DNA from: Sinohyriopsis cumingii
Lineage: Eukaryota > Mollusca > Bivalvia > Unionida > Unionidae
Assembly (NCBI GenBank): GCA_028554795.2
Contig: CM068842.1
Coordinates: 47,823,574-47,887,573 of the forward strand
Length of the DNA: 64,000 nt
Direction: 5' to 3'
The position numbers and the translations under genes are program-made. Numbering within the stretch: position 1 is the stretch's first letter; each line of letters opens with the position of its first letter. Positions 26,986 through 39,909 of this stretch are shown piece by piece. The notes below the pieces were generated by a model. It searched no databases. It worked only from the letters and a program-made list of their open reading frames with translations, and was not told the origin of the DNA.

Positions 26986-27629
26986 GGGGTTACTCATGCT
27001 GATGCTATTGCACATCTAACTACAGCATAGTTTTCTGACTGATGCATGATGTGGTGACAGCTTTAAGAAGTCACATTTTAGTTTTGGAAGCAATGTTATA
27101 TAACAAGAAATATTTTATAAAAACTACATGCTGATACAACTATTCTTCAAGAGAAGTGGCAATAAAATAATGATAAAAAATTATAATAATCCCCATCTTC
27201 TAAATGAATTAAACATGGTACACAATTTCAGCAAAATCCTCTCTTTGATATCATATAAAGGATGAAATGCAGGGTATATGAACGAAAGGCAGGTAGATAT
27301 CAAGAATATTTTTAATTCTATATTTTGATAATTTGCAGAGTGAACTGAACTTTATCAATGGAGTCTTAATGGGAAGGCACATCATGTAATGAATCTGGAA
27401 ATTAAGCACTCAGGTGAGTACAAATTTGCAGCCAATTCTTTTAGCTTAAATGCCACATTCTAGTTTTATTCACATCTCTACTCTCAGCAAAGAGTGGCAC
27501 AGCAATGTGGCCTCTATGCTTTCTTCAAAATTAAATACTAAATTGCAACCTTTCTAAAGTGGTGGGGCAGGTTCATTTTGGCTGGGTGAGGGAGATGGCT
27601 TGTTGAAGAGAAGTTAACTAGCATTAATT

Positions 27630-27764
27630 TGTGCTTACAAGTAAAATCCAACTGAAAACATAATAGACCCTGATCTCCTTAAAATACTGCATAGATCCAG
27701 ATCTGCCAGCACAATGTGTGACAGCAGATGTGGTCAGTGCATTTGGACTAAACTTATTTTATTC

Positions 27765-27765
<1 letters not shown>
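27630..27765. mobile_element. Double-hairpin MITE (partial copy)
   Basis: Contains CTTACAAGTAAAATCCAACTG, TAGACCCTGATCTCC and CCAGATCTGCCAGCAC. The first palindrome is deleted in its middle. Confidence 0.55.
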
Positions 27766-27940
<175 letters not shown>

Positions 27941-27959
27941 GGGAGGGGTACAATGATAT

Positions 27960-28023
27960 TGTAGAAGGCCTCATGGCAGATTTATCAGTTGACCAAATGA
28001 GCTTTCTATTTAAATAAAGTCTA

Positions 28024-28057
<34 letters not shown>
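27960..28057 (+). mobile_element. LINE 3' end fragment with (TTA)n tail
   Basis: AAATGAGCTTTCTATTTAAA then TAAAGTCTATA and (TTA)n. It lies about 190 bp from the donor side of exon 5. Confidence 0.55.
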
Positions 28058-28242
28058 GGAGAATACATATGGTATGTAGATGCAGTGAATAGAATGGAAA
28101 AGCACACACTGGATGTATAACAGACATGGTTGTTTATAAGAGATAACAAAAGAAAATAACAAATTTGATGTATCTCAGAGGTTGTTGTTTAAGGGAGGTG
28201 ACCACTATGAGAAGTTGTTTTGTAAATGAATCAGTTACTCAC

Positions 28243-28437
28243 CATCACTATGACCAATGAAACTTCCATTCTGAAAGCTATCAGCCAACATTTTCCTACG
28301 GGGACTGTCAGACGTAGATAGTGTCATGTCTTTGAGGCTAAGGATTCCTGATCCATACCCAGTGTCCATACCATTCCTCTGTGAGTTATTGGGGGAAAAA
28401 TGGGGACCTCTCCGAGGACTCTGAGATCTGATGGAAC
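28243..28437 (-). CDS. Exon 5 of the unrecognised gene (195 bp)
   Basis: This is the longest exon of the chain. The acceptor is ATTCTTATAG and the donor GATG|GTGAGT is strong; entry and exit are both in phase 1. It encodes SIRSQSPRRGPHFSPNNSQR, then a Gly-rich MDTGYGSGILSL, then STSDSPRRKMLADSFQNGSF. Two SPRR motifs about 40 residues apart fit proline-directed or basophilic kinase sites (inference). The exon sits next to the 61-bp satellite: the 10.7-kb intron on its 3' side contains the whole array. Confidence 0.85.
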
Positions 28438-28499
28438 CTATAAGAATCATCCATATCCTAACTACACAGAACATGATCTTATCGTACACTTTGCAGCAA

Positions 28500-30650
28500 G
28501 AAAACTGAATTTATGAAAATATTTGTTACAGTCTATAATGACATGTAGAGTACCATTGTTGGGACCTAAGTTGTGCATTTTTTGAAAACCATGGGATGGA
28601 CTCAGCATTAGGAAAAGCTTTCTTACACAAAACATTTGACAAAAGTTGCATAAAAGTGAGGAATTGGTTTATCATCAAAAGTACATGGAAAAGCCACAGT
28701 AACATGCACATAATGGAATTCCAGAATTTTGCAGAATTATTTTTGATACAAAATACAGCAATACCTGCATTAGCAGATATCTCCATAAAAAAGGGCATTT
28801 GATGATAAAGGGAAAGCATTTGGTTATGTTCCTTCTCTTAATATTGTTGGTATTTTTAATTTCTTTATAAAGGACACATTTCCATAAAAGACAAAAGCAG
28901 TATTGTGATCCTTTGAGTGTCCTTTTATAGGCTTGAAATCACTAAAAAAAATGAAAAAGTTAATAATCCTAAGGCAATAATACAAAGTATAAAGACTTAA
29001 ATTCCATTTTGGGGAATAAACAAATTTCTGTGCAAAATAAAATAAAAAAATGATCATATCCAATTTCAAGACTATCAAATGCAAGAAAATCTAAAATCTC
29101 AGTTTGAAATGAAATCAGCAAAGTAGTACAGAAAAACTATTGTCATTTATCCAACTTACTTGTAAGCTGGCTGACTGAGAAGTCATCTGACTGGGTTTTG
29201 TCTTTATCGGCAGACTGGGTACTGGGTCTGTGGATCACTGTGCTGGCAGTGCCCGAGCTCTGTTAGGGTATTGAAATGATGTCAGTCAATATGTACTACT
29301 ATATTCCACTACTTCACATGTTCATGGAATACAAGTACCCCCCCCCCCCTTGTGTAAAGCTGTGAATCAGTGTAGTAGATTTTTTCTTACCATACATTGC
29401 AAACCTTCTTTTACTTGCAACTTCTGTTTCACAGCTGCTCATTGTCCAATGACTCTGAAGCAATTTAATTCTCAAAAGAATTAATGCTATTTAGTTTTGT
29501 GGATAATGTCTCTAAATAATCTTTGCAAATGAAATGATATGTATCAAAGGGATGTATTCTGTGTATGTTTGAAATTATTTAATCAGATGGTTCTTACAAA
29601 ATTAGCCATTAACACCCAGATTACAAACATATTTAATCAAAAAAAGCATCAGAGATGAAGATGGTAACTGTTTGCATCATAGTAAACTTTGAATGTTATT
29701 GGATCTATATGGGTCTAATGGATTATTTTATTTAACACACCATAGCATGGTCAAATCCAGATTTTTGTCTAGTAAGGGTCAATTTTAGAAGTGGATGGTT
29801 TTGTTCACCTAAAATGGACAACGTTCTCTATTTTTCACTGTAAAATGTACTATTTTCACTGGAAAACTTTGATGGATTGGCTACCCCCCCCCATTCCTCT
29901 AAATTTACCCTTCACAGAATATAAAGAATAAAAAAACAATGCATTTTAATGGAAACTGGCAAAGTATAAGGCCAACAATTTCCTATAACAAATCAAATGC
30001 AAGTAGTTCTGGTCTAGAAATGTAGGGCATTAAGGAAAAAATACTGGAAATTTCTGCTATAGTGAACATCATCAACTCTTTATCTTCTTCCTATAAACTG
30101 TAAATCATTTTTTTTAACAAGAACAAATTATTTGCATATTTAGCAATCACTACAAACATTATTAATGTTTCAATATATGATGCAACTTGCTCTGTGTGTG
30201 TGTGTGTGTGTATGTGTGTGTTTGTGTGTGTGTGTTTCAAATAATTAAATCTAAAACTTGAAGTTGTGATAATGCTGTGCACACCCAAAATTTATAAAAA
30301 TATAACTAATCAAGAATAATCTGACTGACATGTAGTCAATATGAAGATCATACCTAAAAATGAATCCACACAGTTTGCAAGAGTAGAAAATACAAACAAA
30401 GGAAGTGACATGGGGATAGAAATGTGTGTCTCAAATAAAACAAACCATACTTTTTCATGATATTGCCAAAAGTGTGCCACCTTAGAAGAAAAACAGATGG
30501 TGGTATTAATTTTGCTCTTGTCTTTTAAATATTTTAGATCTGTCCCTCCTTTGTAGAGAAAACAACATAGTTATGCTGATGACCTAAGTAACTATACAAG
30601 AATTTAATTTGTATTAAATTCACTTTTTATTATCTGGTTGCTTTTGTGCC
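28500..30650. other. Introns around exon 4; little besides
   Basis: AT-rich sequence apart from exon 4, a short C run near 29340, and a GT-rich tract at 30191-30234. Confidence 0.6.
29160..29259 (-). CDS. Exon 4 of the unrecognised gene (100 bp)
   Basis: The acceptor is CCCTAACAG and the donor is ACAA|GTAAGT, which is consensus. It enters in phase 0 and leaves in phase 1. The translation is low-complexity polar sequence beginning SSGTASTVIHRPSTQ, followed by a Lys/Asp/Gln segment (SADKDKTQSDDFSVSQ). This looks like a disordered linker with many possible phosphorylation sites. It joins exon 5 across an intron of about 720 bp, the shortest in the chain, making a continuous Ser/Arg segment (SQLTS-SIRSQSPRR). 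Confidence 0.8.
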
Positions 30651-30689
30651 AAATTTGCAGGCAAAAAGTGGGATCCATAAATAATGTCC

Positions 30690-30773
30690 AGTTTTAGTCT
30701 CACAGCAGATGCAATTGCTGATCTGGGTCTGTGAAGTTTGCATTTTGGACTCGACTTATAAGTGACTATATAT
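30690..30773. mobile_element. Double-hairpin MITE (half copy)
   Basis: Only the second palindrome half (CTGATCTGGGTCTGTG) and the right terminal repeat (TTGGACTCGACTTATAAGTG) remain. Confidence 0.55.
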
Positions 30774-31164
30774 GATAGTGCATTATTTTTTCAGATGTAG
30801 TAAAGAATAACTAGATATGAAATATAGTGACCTAAATGAGCCATGACACATTGAATTAAACAACCTTGATACTATACCTGAGTAATAGAAGTCAAATAAA
30901 TGACACAGTCCACTGGGCAAGCAATGAAAATGTTGATATATGTATCTCATTCATATTTGTGGACCTCACTCATTATCCAACTCATCTGAGATCCGGACGA
31001 TATAAGTAAGCATATATTCCATGTTTGGTCAAAATCTCACCAGAAATATGGCCTCCAGAGGAATAAGAAAATAAGCCAAACTGATACAAGATCCCTCATT
31101 TTTAATACATGTATCTGTGGATCTCACTCATATCAAATTTGTCCAAGATTTTTATTTTATAAGC

Positions 31165-31410
31165 CTATATTCCATGTTTTATTAAATTAAATTATTATTA
31201 TATTCCATGTTTTATTAAATTAAATTATTATTATATTCCATGTTTTATTAAATTAAATTATTATTATATTCCATGTTTTATTAAATTAAATTATTATTAT
31301 ATTCCATGTTTTATTAAATTAAATTATTATTATATTCCATGTTTAAATAAATTATTATTATTATATTCCATGTTTAAATAAATTATTATTATTACATTCC
31401 ATGTTTTATT
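31165..31410. repeat. 33-bp minisatellite, about 7 copies
   Basis: The unit TATTCCATGTTTTATTAAAT then TAAATTATTATTA repeats with a 33-bp period; the last copies are shortened. Confidence 0.92.
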
Positions 31411-31447
31411 ATACATTCAGATGAACAGTACCAGAGAAAAATACTGC

Positions 31448-31657
31448 ATGTACTTGCTTATAAGTCAAGTAAAACTGCAAACAACAAAGATCCTCATCTG
31501 CCATATCATAATGTACCTGCAGATCACATTTTATGTTGTTTATTCTACTGATTAATCCCAAAAAACTACACAGACTCAGATCTGCCAGTGCATTTTGCGA
31601 CAGCAGAGCAGTTTGTGCAGTTTGCTGTTGGACTTGTCTTATAAGCGAGTATACATG
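31448..31657 (+). mobile_element. Double-hairpin MITE
   Basis: Nearly complete: ends GTACTTGCTTATAAGTCAAG and GACTTGTCTTATAAGCGAGT. The first hairpin has AAAGATCCTCATCTGCC and the second GACTCAGATCTGCCAGTG. Confidence 0.75.
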
Positions 31658-32060
31658 GTACCCTGTGGCAAGCAATGGGGTGAAATAATGTTAAAGAGAA
31701 AAATCCTTAGTAAGATTAAAAGCAAGTCAGGTCATATCCATATACGAATCTCTACATAAGTTTGCTTGTCTGTCAAAAAGAGTTTCTTAAAAAACAGTAA
31801 AATTGTTATTTATTTTTTAACTATAAATTAAACATAGCTTTAGTTATATCAAAAATTTAATTAGATCATATACGCATGCATACAAGCATGCCTACCAAAC
31901 TGCAGTTATGTACATCCAATATTTTTTTTCAACCATGCTAATATACTTCTCAGGACAGATGGATCATATGTACAGACAGATGAACATGACCAAATCTATG
32001 CTGTTATACATAATGTTGGGACATACAAAATATATGGTCATAATTATTTCTGACACTCAC

Positions 32061-32197
32061 AGATTGGGATCGTGTAAGTGATGAGAGCTCAGCATCAATC
32101 TTGTCCAAGATGGAGTTGACAGGATCAAACTTGTTGTTGATTGGAGGAGGAGGTTTGGCTTTGAAAGCATCATCTTCTTGTTCTCCACCTGAAAATC
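32061..32197 (-). CDS. Exon 3 of the unrecognised gene (137 bp)
   Basis: The acceptor is CTTTATTTTAG and the donor is TCT|GTGAGT, a near-consensus site. The exon enters in phase 1 and leaves in phase 0. It encodes an acidic start (GGEQEDDAFKAK), a PPPP run, then NNKFDPVNSILDKIDAEL and a Ser/Thr-rich end. The Ile/Leu spacing in VNSILDKIDAELSSL fits a short amphipathic helix or coiled coil. The proline run could bind SH3, WW or EVH1 partners, which is inference. This is one of the clearest exons of the chain. Confidence 0.85.
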
Positions 32198-32775
32198 CTA
32201 AAATAAAGATAAAACTGGCGTAAGTAAGAACATATTACCTGCAAAATTGTGACAGTTTCTGATGTGATTACAGAATTTGTAAACTAAGTTATTAGGCTGG
32301 GTTACAAGATTTTACATAACAACTTTTCCAGCATTGGCAACTTTAACAGTTTTATTTGAGTCTCATATAATTATAATGTTTTGACATTTAAGCCCAATAT
32401 TTAATATTTACTGATGAGTTGGTGTGACCTGCAGTCATCTCCCTTTACCTACGTGCATGTAAGCTGATTGTGCATGCTGATAAATTGAACATCTTATGGA
32501 AGTAATAGATTGAATATTTTGTGGAAGTAATTTATAAAATCATTATTAGATATAATACAATCCCAGCTGCACCATAACTGAATCTGAATTAAAAAAAAAC
32601 AAAGAAAAAAATATTAATGGGCCATGCGAGAAAGAATTTCACCCAAAACATAAACCTTCAAAATTCAATAGCCAACTCATTGACAAATTGTGTACAACCT
32701 GATTTCAAGCTCATTTTAGAAATTTCCTTTTCCTCATAGAAATGCAACCCATCGTATCATTACTTTTTTTCTATG

Positions 32776-32777
<2 letters not shown>

Positions 32778-32866
<89 letters not shown>
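32778..32866. repeat. (TA)n microsatellite
   Basis: About 44 uninterrupted TA units. Confidence 0.97.
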
Positions 32867-32869
<3 letters not shown>

Positions 32870-33492
32870 AGGTGACAGGTCAAATGCCTGATCCAGGATA
32901 GACTGATACTTTATATGCATGATTACTGGAGAATACTTTTTGCTTGTGGTAGGAACTTTTAATGAAACCATTCACTTTAAATAAACCAGTTTTATTAGGG
33001 ACTTTACCTGTATAATGAGATTTAATGTTAACTAGTAACAAAATCAAAGAGAGATAATGAACAGACTACCTGGACAAATTCAAACCCAAATATTTTTCCT
33101 CAAAGCACAACCAAACTTCAAAGAAGTGTCTGCTGTGAAGTATTTTTTTAAAAATCAGTCTCAGAAGAAAAAAGTATTCACAATTTTATGATTAGGCCAT
33201 TTTACTCAATTTTTTATAATTTTTAAAATGTAAGATTTCATTGAAGAAAAAAAAGATAACAAAATCAATGGAGATAATATATTTGTTAAAAATATTACAA
33301 TCAATACAAATTCATATTGCTCATGCAGTGGAAAGACAAACTCTGATATTTGAATTCCTGTTTAGATTTTAAAAGACTGAACTCTACAATACTACATACA
33401 TATGTACTATTTGCAGGAAAAAGACCTTTAATTTTTCAGCAAATGATATGCTGATAGTTAGAAAGATGATATATTATATTCAGTGGAAGAGG

Positions 33493-33810
33493 ACCACTCT
33501 GGTGGCCTAGTGGTTACAGCGTCCGCCTCAGATGCAGGAGGTCGTGGGTTCATACCAAAGACTTACAAAACTGGTACTAACAGCTGACTCGCTTGGCACT
33601 CAGCATTAAGAGGTTAGCGTTAAGACTGGTTAGTCTGGTGTCATGATAATGTGACTGGGTCGAACATGATGCTACATGTCTGCTGCATGATGCCTCAGTG
33701 CTAGACATCACTATAAACTGTCACAATGCAGATATTGTAGTGATTATACTGAAAAAATGTTAAAGTTACATTAAAAATCCAAATCACATCACATCACAAT
33801 ACCACAGGGA
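33493..33810 (+). mobile_element. SINE family 1 (near full length)
   Basis: Head CCACTCTGGTGGCCTAGTGG with GGAGGTCGTGGGTTC, body CTCAGCATTAAGAGGTTAGC, and end TTAAAAATCCAAATCACATC. It lies about 180 bp from exon 2. Confidence 0.85.
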
Positions 33811-33991
33811 CAACCATGTGATCAGTAATTGGATGCTTTTGTTTGTGCATCTGTGTCTTAGAAAACTGAGAATTTTATCATCTATTTATTATTTCATATG
33901 ACCTTTGAACTGTGACCTAAGTGTGAGCAGAAATTATCCTCTACCTATAGCAAGCAGATTGAAGTATTCAACCTTAGAACGTTTCAATTAC

Positions 33992-34070
33992 CAGTTCCTG
34001 AGCCAGATTTGACAGCATCTTCTTCATCGCTCAGCTCTCTTTCTGCAGCTGATGTTTTCATCATGGATGC
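33992..34070 (-). CDS. Exon 2 of the unrecognised gene (79 bp)
   Basis: Acceptor TACCTTTTCAG and donor ACTG|GTAATT flank a 79-bp open stretch on the minus strand. It begins in phase 0 with ASMMKTSAAERELSDEED and ends with one base of a Gly codon, completed by the next exon. The peptide is acidic and Ser-rich. A casein-kinase-2-like SDEED cluster is visible, which is an inference from composition only. Two Met codons at the exon start could in principle start translation, but the strong acceptor and the compatible upstream 36-bp exon argue for an internal exon. Confidence 0.75.
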
Positions 34071-34379
34071 CTGAAAAGGTAAACATTGTATAAAATTGTC
34101 ATCTTAGATTCCTGAAAGAGGAAACATTGTATAATATGGTCTTTATCTTAGATGCCTGAAAGAGGAAATATACTATAATATGGTTTTTTATTTCATAAAG
34201 CACGCCAATCAATGAAAATATTTACATAGAAAATTAAATACTGTACATGGTACTGGGTATATCTGAATCTGCCAAAAACAAGAGTCCTTAGAAAGGACTT
34301 TTGTTCAGCTGACCAAAATGATTTTACAGAAATCCACAAGATTCCAATGAGTTTCCTATAAGCTAAATGAAGTATAAAC

Positions 34380-35340
34380 ATGCAAGCAGTGACCTTTTAC
34401 TTGATCCAAGGTCAAGTAGATTTGGTTTTCAAGCTTGTTCACAATAGCATGGGAATTGTGATAAGCACTGCGCCATTTTCATTCAGGAGCATTTACATAT
34501 TGCATGAGGTGTTTAAGAGAAGACTCGATGTCTATGTAGCCATTTGTTTTTGCAGATGGTCACCATCATTGCCATGTTGGAGGTCAGGACCGCTATATAT
34601 GTTACTGTGTGTAAGTGAATACCCCAGGTCAATTCAAACAGTGGCAGTGTGAGGATTCAAGGTGCCCGGGGGCTATGTATTTAGTGGCCCCCCCCCACTT
34701 TGCTGCAGAGAACACTTTTTATGTCAGTAGCCAATCTCTGTGCTCCCCCTCCACGTGAAAATAAATATAAATTTTATGAAGAATTGTCCCCATTACACTA
34801 AGGTGAGGTGAAATACTATGAAAATTTCAGCTGGAACAAATAGAGTTCCTGATGCCATCCCACCCCTTGTGTGCCACCACTTAATTCAACCATCCATTCT
34901 GGGGAAGTAACCATATAAAGATTTTTAAGATGATTTTGGAGGTGAAATCAGTACTATTTTAAAGCAAGATTAACTGCATACAGCAAGAAGTATTTTAGTG
35001 AAAACCCTGTATCAATACAGAGTAGCCATTATAATTAGATTTTTATGATGACCATATTGAGCTACTGTCAGCTGCATTTTCATCCAGGACAACTACATAT
35101 GATAATTTGCTTTCAGTGAAAATTTCATATTAATATGACCAGCTATTCAAGATTTTCCAGATGGCCACCATAGTCGCCATATTGGATATTGACAGACATC
35201 ATTTTTCACGGAGAACCAACTGAATCTTTGGAATAAATTGTCTGCCAAGTTTCATGACTTTCCTCCAAGAAGTTGAGGAGGACTATCAATAACAAACATC
35301 TTCTGAGCTACAAGTAAATAAATCAATGTCGACTTAAATT
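34380..35340. repeat. Diverged dispersed repeat with ATGGYCACCAT motifs
   Basis: Two related passages (about 34380-34600 and 35040-35330) contain GTCACCATCATTGCCATGTT and GGCCACCATAGTCGCCATAT, each after a TTCATCCAGGA or TTCATTCAGGA element. It resembles a repeat type common in molluscs. No open frame of note. Confidence 0.45.
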
Positions 35341-35839
35341 AACTCCAGTTGTCTTTCATTGTCAGTAAACCTGTGTTATTCAAATATTCATGACACAAAT
35401 CAATATCAATTATTTCCAAATATTTGTCAGATATACTAACATATGTTGTACTGATGTTTCAGTGTCAGCCTCAAACATGTATTCTATTTAATACCCATAC
35501 CGTACTATACATGGCTACACTTGCTGTACTATTGTCATTCACTTCTGCATAGTGCTGTATAGTGTCTATTATCAACAGTTCTATTTTTGTGTTAAGTTTG
35601 TTTTTTAGTTTTTTGCATGTGAAATAATAATGATACATGTATCAGCCATCATCATGCAACTTTTTACTCTTACACTAATTGTCTTAATTATCATCATCAT
35701 CATAATCATCATCTTCGTCATCATCATTATCATCATGCTCCTGATTATCTTAAATGCAACTTTAAATTTGTTAACAATGTACATATGCATGAACTAAGAT
35801 CCATCTCAAACAAATAAGTTATATTTACCTAAACCAAGT

Positions 35840-36186
35840 TCTGAATTTTATAAGAGGAGTTTTGCTTTTCCTGGAGCCAAACTACAGAATTCCATAGCAC
35901 TTTATATAAAGTCAGCAGACTCATGTTTAGCTTTCAAAAAGCTTCTTAGTCAACATGTACAGAAAGAATCATTTGTATGATTTTGTTTAATTCAGTAATA
36001 CTACTTTTACAACATTGTTATCATGTACTATGTTTTACACATGTTCGCTATTGGTATGAATCCTGTAGGTACTCATCCTTGACGTCTTGTGCATCTTTTA
36101 TTCTAGCAGTAGATCAATTGTCTAGTTTTTAATAGCATTTGTTGTCTAAAGACACCTCATCTTGTACAAATTTATTATTATTGTTA

Positions 36187-36230
<44 letters not shown>

Positions 36231-36231
36231 G
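35840..36231 (+). mobile_element. LINE C-terminus and 3' end, + strand
   Basis: The + frame reads YKRSFAFPGAKLQNSIALYI and FKKLLSQHVQKESFV then stops, matching the usual C-terminal end of CR1/Jockey-type ORF2. A 3' UTR with TTGTTGTCTAAAGACACCTC and a (TTATTG)/(TTA)n tail follows. It is 5' truncated. Confidence 0.7.
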
Positions 36232-36299
36232 ATTACAGGTTTCAACACTAAACTTGACAAAAATATCCAAGACTTTCTCAATACTCTGATTAGCTACGA

Positions 36300-36382
36300 T
36301 AATCAATGCTGCACTGTGGTGCACTGCACTGTACTGTACTGTTGCACTGCACTGCACTGCACTGTACTGTACTGCACTGTTT
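36300..36382. repeat. 5-bp microsatellite (CACTG/TACTG)n
   Basis: GCACTGTACTGTACTG and GCACTGCACTGCACTG runs, about 14 units. Confidence 0.9.
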
Positions 36383-36650
36383 CCTTTTCCAAAGATAGTA
36401 ATAATGTTAGATATGTACATGGAATTAAACTGCTGAGATTTACACATCTCCAGAATTATAGGCATTAAACATAATAAATGTGTGAGATTGATAAAAACAC
36501 ATTCAGTTCAAACAGAAAAGCTTTTGTACCACATTGTAATGGTAATTCACTGTGATGTCAAGACTTTGTGTGCATGTCAAGCATATAACCTGAAATATGT
36601 ATAAGTTTATTCTTCACCTTTATTGGTGAAAGTCAGTTTATATGTATGAG

Positions 36651-36937
36651 TGTGTGTGATTTGGATTTTTACCGTAGCTAAATTAACAATTTTTCAGTCA
36701 TATCACTACGATTTCTGCAGTGTGTCAGTTTATAGTGATGTCTAGCATTGGGGCATCATGCCGCAGACATGTAGCATGATGTCCCTTCCAGACACATTAT
36801 CCTGACACCAGGCTGACCAGTCCTAATACTAACCTCTTAATGCTGGGTGCCAAGCAAGGGAGCTGTTAGTACCATTTTTATAAGTCTTTGGTATGACTTG
36901 GCTGGGGATTGAACCCACGACCTCCCACATCTGAGTC
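36651..36937 (-). mobile_element. SINE family 1 with 12-bp target duplication
   Basis: The body is read on the minus strand from the GAACCCACGACC B-box region to the (CA)n tail. The extreme 5' head is missing. TATATGTATGAG occurs at both 36639-36650 and 36938-36949, an exact 12-bp target-site duplication. The short 5' end was therefore present at insertion. Confidence 0.88.
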
Positions 36938-36998
36938 TATATGTATGAGGGAAACTTGCAAAATAAATTTCAATTATTTAATAAACTAAACTAAACTA

Positions 36999-36999
<1 letters not shown>

Positions 37000-37058
<59 letters not shown>
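37000..37058. repeat. (AAT)n microsatellite
   Basis: Preceded by ACTAAACTAAACTAAA; probably a retroelement tail. Confidence 0.9.
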
Positions 37059-37435
37059 TGATGATGTAAAGACTGTTTAGAGATAAAATATATCTTCACA
37101 GTATTTAAAATTCTAAATCAATACAACCTTTATTTTATCAGATGAGAGGAAAATAGCTATCTGCCAGATAAAGGATCAGATTGTGATCTGCTCCAGAAAA
37201 TATCTCTGCTTATTTGCATATCAATTCAAATGCATTATTGCAGGCTATCATTCAATCATGAAAAAAAATAGCATGGTCACCTTGATACACTGAATGCCTC
37301 CACCTGCTCTCATTGTTCTTTTATTTTCATGCAAATAAATGTTGAGATCAATATGATATTTGTTTCTGAGCCAAACCATAGTGTAATGAAATCAGCTGAA
37401 ACTTAAAGAGCAATAACTGGTTTGTCAGAACTGAT

Positions 37436-38970
37436 CTGTACTAAACAATGGAAGGCTACCATGTTGTTGACACCTAAATTGTATCAAACAATGGAAGGCT
37501 GCCATGTTGTTGACACCTAAATTGTACTAAACAGTGGAAAGTTACCATGTTGTTGACACCTAAATTGTACTAAACAGTGGAAAGTTACCATGTTGTTGAC
37601 ACCTAAATTGTACCAAACGATGGAAGGCTGCCATGTTGTTGACACTTAAATTGTATCAAACAATGGAAGGCTGTCATGTTGTTGACACCTAAATTGTACT
37701 AAACAGTGGAAAGTTACCATGTTGTTGACACCTAAATTGTACCAAACGATGGAAGGCTGCCATGTTTTTGACACCTAAATTGTACCAAACAATGGAAGGC
37801 TGCCATGTTGTTGACACCTAAATTGTATCAAACAATGGAAGGCTGCCATGTTGCTGACACCTAAATTGTACTAAACAGTGGAAAGTTACCATGTTGTTGA
37901 CACCTAAATTGTACCAAATGATGGAAGGCTGCCATGTTGTTGACACCTAAATTGTACCAAACAATGGAAGGCTGCCATATTGTTGACACCTAAATTGTAC
38001 CAAACAATGGAAGGCTGCCATGTTGCTGACACCTAAATTGTGCCAAACAATGGAAGGCTGTCATGCTTTTGGCACCTAAATTGTACTAAACAATCTAACG
38101 CTGTCATGTTGTTGACAGCTAAATTGTACTCAACAATGGAAGGCTGTCATGTTGTTGACACCTATATTGTACTAAACAGTGGAAGGCTGCCAGGTTGTTG
38201 ACACCTATATTGTACTTAAAACAGTGGAAGGCTGCCATATTGTTGACACTTATATTGTACTAAACAGTGGAAGGCTGACATGTTTTTGACACCTAACTTG
38301 TATTAAACAATGGAAGGCTGCCATGTTGCTGACACCTAAATTGTACAAAACAATGGAAGGCTGTCATGCTCTTGGCACCTAAATTGTACTAAACAATGTA
38401 AGGCTGCCATGTTGTTGACACCTATATTGTACTAAACAGTGGAAGACTGCCATGTTGTTGACACCTATATTGTACTTAAAACAGTGGAAGGCTGCCATAT
38501 TGTTGACACCTATATTGTACCAAACATTGGAAGGCTGCCATGTTTTTGACACCTAACCTGTATTAAACAATGGAAGGCTGCCATGTTGCTGACACCTAAT
38601 TTGTACAAAACAATGGAAGGCTGTCATGCTCTTGGCACCTAAATTGTACTAAACAATGTAAGGCTGCCATGTTGTTGACACCTATATTGTACTAAACAGT
38701 GGAAGGCTGACATGTTTTTGACGCCTAAATTGTACTAAACAATGTAAGGCTGCCATGTTGTTGACACCAAAATTGTACTAAACATTGGAAGGCTGCCATG
38801 TTGTTGACACCTATATTGTACTAAACAGTGGAAGGCTGCCATGTTTTTGACACCTAACTTGTATTAAACAATGGAAGACTGCCATGTTGTTGACACCTAT
38901 ATTGTACTTAAAACAGTGGAAGGCTGCCATGTTGTTGACACCTAAATTGTACCAAACAATGGAAGGCTAC
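37436..38970. repeat. 43-bp minisatellite, about 35 copies
   Basis: The unit is AAACAATGGAAGGCTGCCAT, GTTGTTGACACCTAAATTGT and ACT. Copies differ at several recurrent positions (AATGG/AGTGG, AAATTGT/ATATTGT), and some blocks of two or three units recur, so higher-order units are likely. Confidence 0.95.
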
Positions 38971-39708
38971 ATAGACTGGAGTCTTTCATTCTCATGTTTT
39001 ACATTTCCAGAAAGGATTCCGTACCAAAAAGTCATCTATTTAAAAAAAAAAACTTTAATCTAATCTATTCAAATATGAAAAATCAAAACTCAGATAACTT
39101 AGTTGCTTTACCTTTCCAATGAATCTTCAATTATTTTGATTAATCTTCACATGCTACCAACAAGCTCTCCTGTACTGAAACTCTTTGACTCTTTATACAT
39201 CTGTTCCCAACAATCCTTCAATAATCACCATCTCATTTTGCTTTCCTTCCCTCTTTTTTCATTCATTTTTTTTGGTTGCTATATAATACACATAAATAGA
39301 GTCTTAGGTAATTATCTTACTACTATACATATTAAGTTTCTAAGCAGTTGCTGGAATGCATTTTTGAGTCATTCCATGAAGATTTGTTTGATTCTTCTAT
39401 AACCAATTATTTTCTCCCTCCTTCCATCGTTTATTGTTGGGTATCATAAAGTTCCATCAAGTGTGCTATTTGATTAACTAGTTGGACTTTCAATGTAAAA
39501 TTTGGACATAATCCAATTTTCTAAATTAGTTTATTCACATGAACTAATCTACATACATCATTAACATGTGCATCTAGACCCCTCTACTGTCTTGATATAT
39601 ACATGCATATGTACAACCAAAAAGCTGTGCATCACTTTTATTGATGGTGGCTCTGGAAATTTTGATTTGTTGTAAAAAATTTAAAAAACGGGGGTTCATA
39701 CATTAAAT

Positions 39709-39909
39709 CAGGGTGGTCCAGCATCTTCAATACCATGGGCCACATGGAACAATTATGTAAAGTTAGTGGGCCATACATGTTATATATTATAGTAAATATA
39801 TATTATAGCAATTATAAAATAATTGTAGAACTGACTTTCTGCATCAGCTTGTGCCACAAAAAAGACCGCAGGCCACATTTTGTTTTGGGCCTGTAGTTTG
39901 ATCACTCTA
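39709..39909. mobile_element. hAT-like MITE, 201 bp, with 8-bp target duplication
   Basis: The element starts CAGGGTGGTCCAGCAT and ends with the imperfect complement (reverse complement of the end: TAGAGTGATCAAACTA). CATTAAAT flanks it exactly on both sides (39701-39708 and 39910-39917). An 8-bp duplication and CAGGG-type ends fit the hAT superfamily. GGGCCACA near the left and GGCCACATTTTG near the right are further internal motifs. No coding capacity. Confidence 0.8.

Noticed and set aside
33493..33560. tRNA gene
   Set aside because: A and B boxes are present, but the sequence continues into a SINE body and does not close an acceptor stem.
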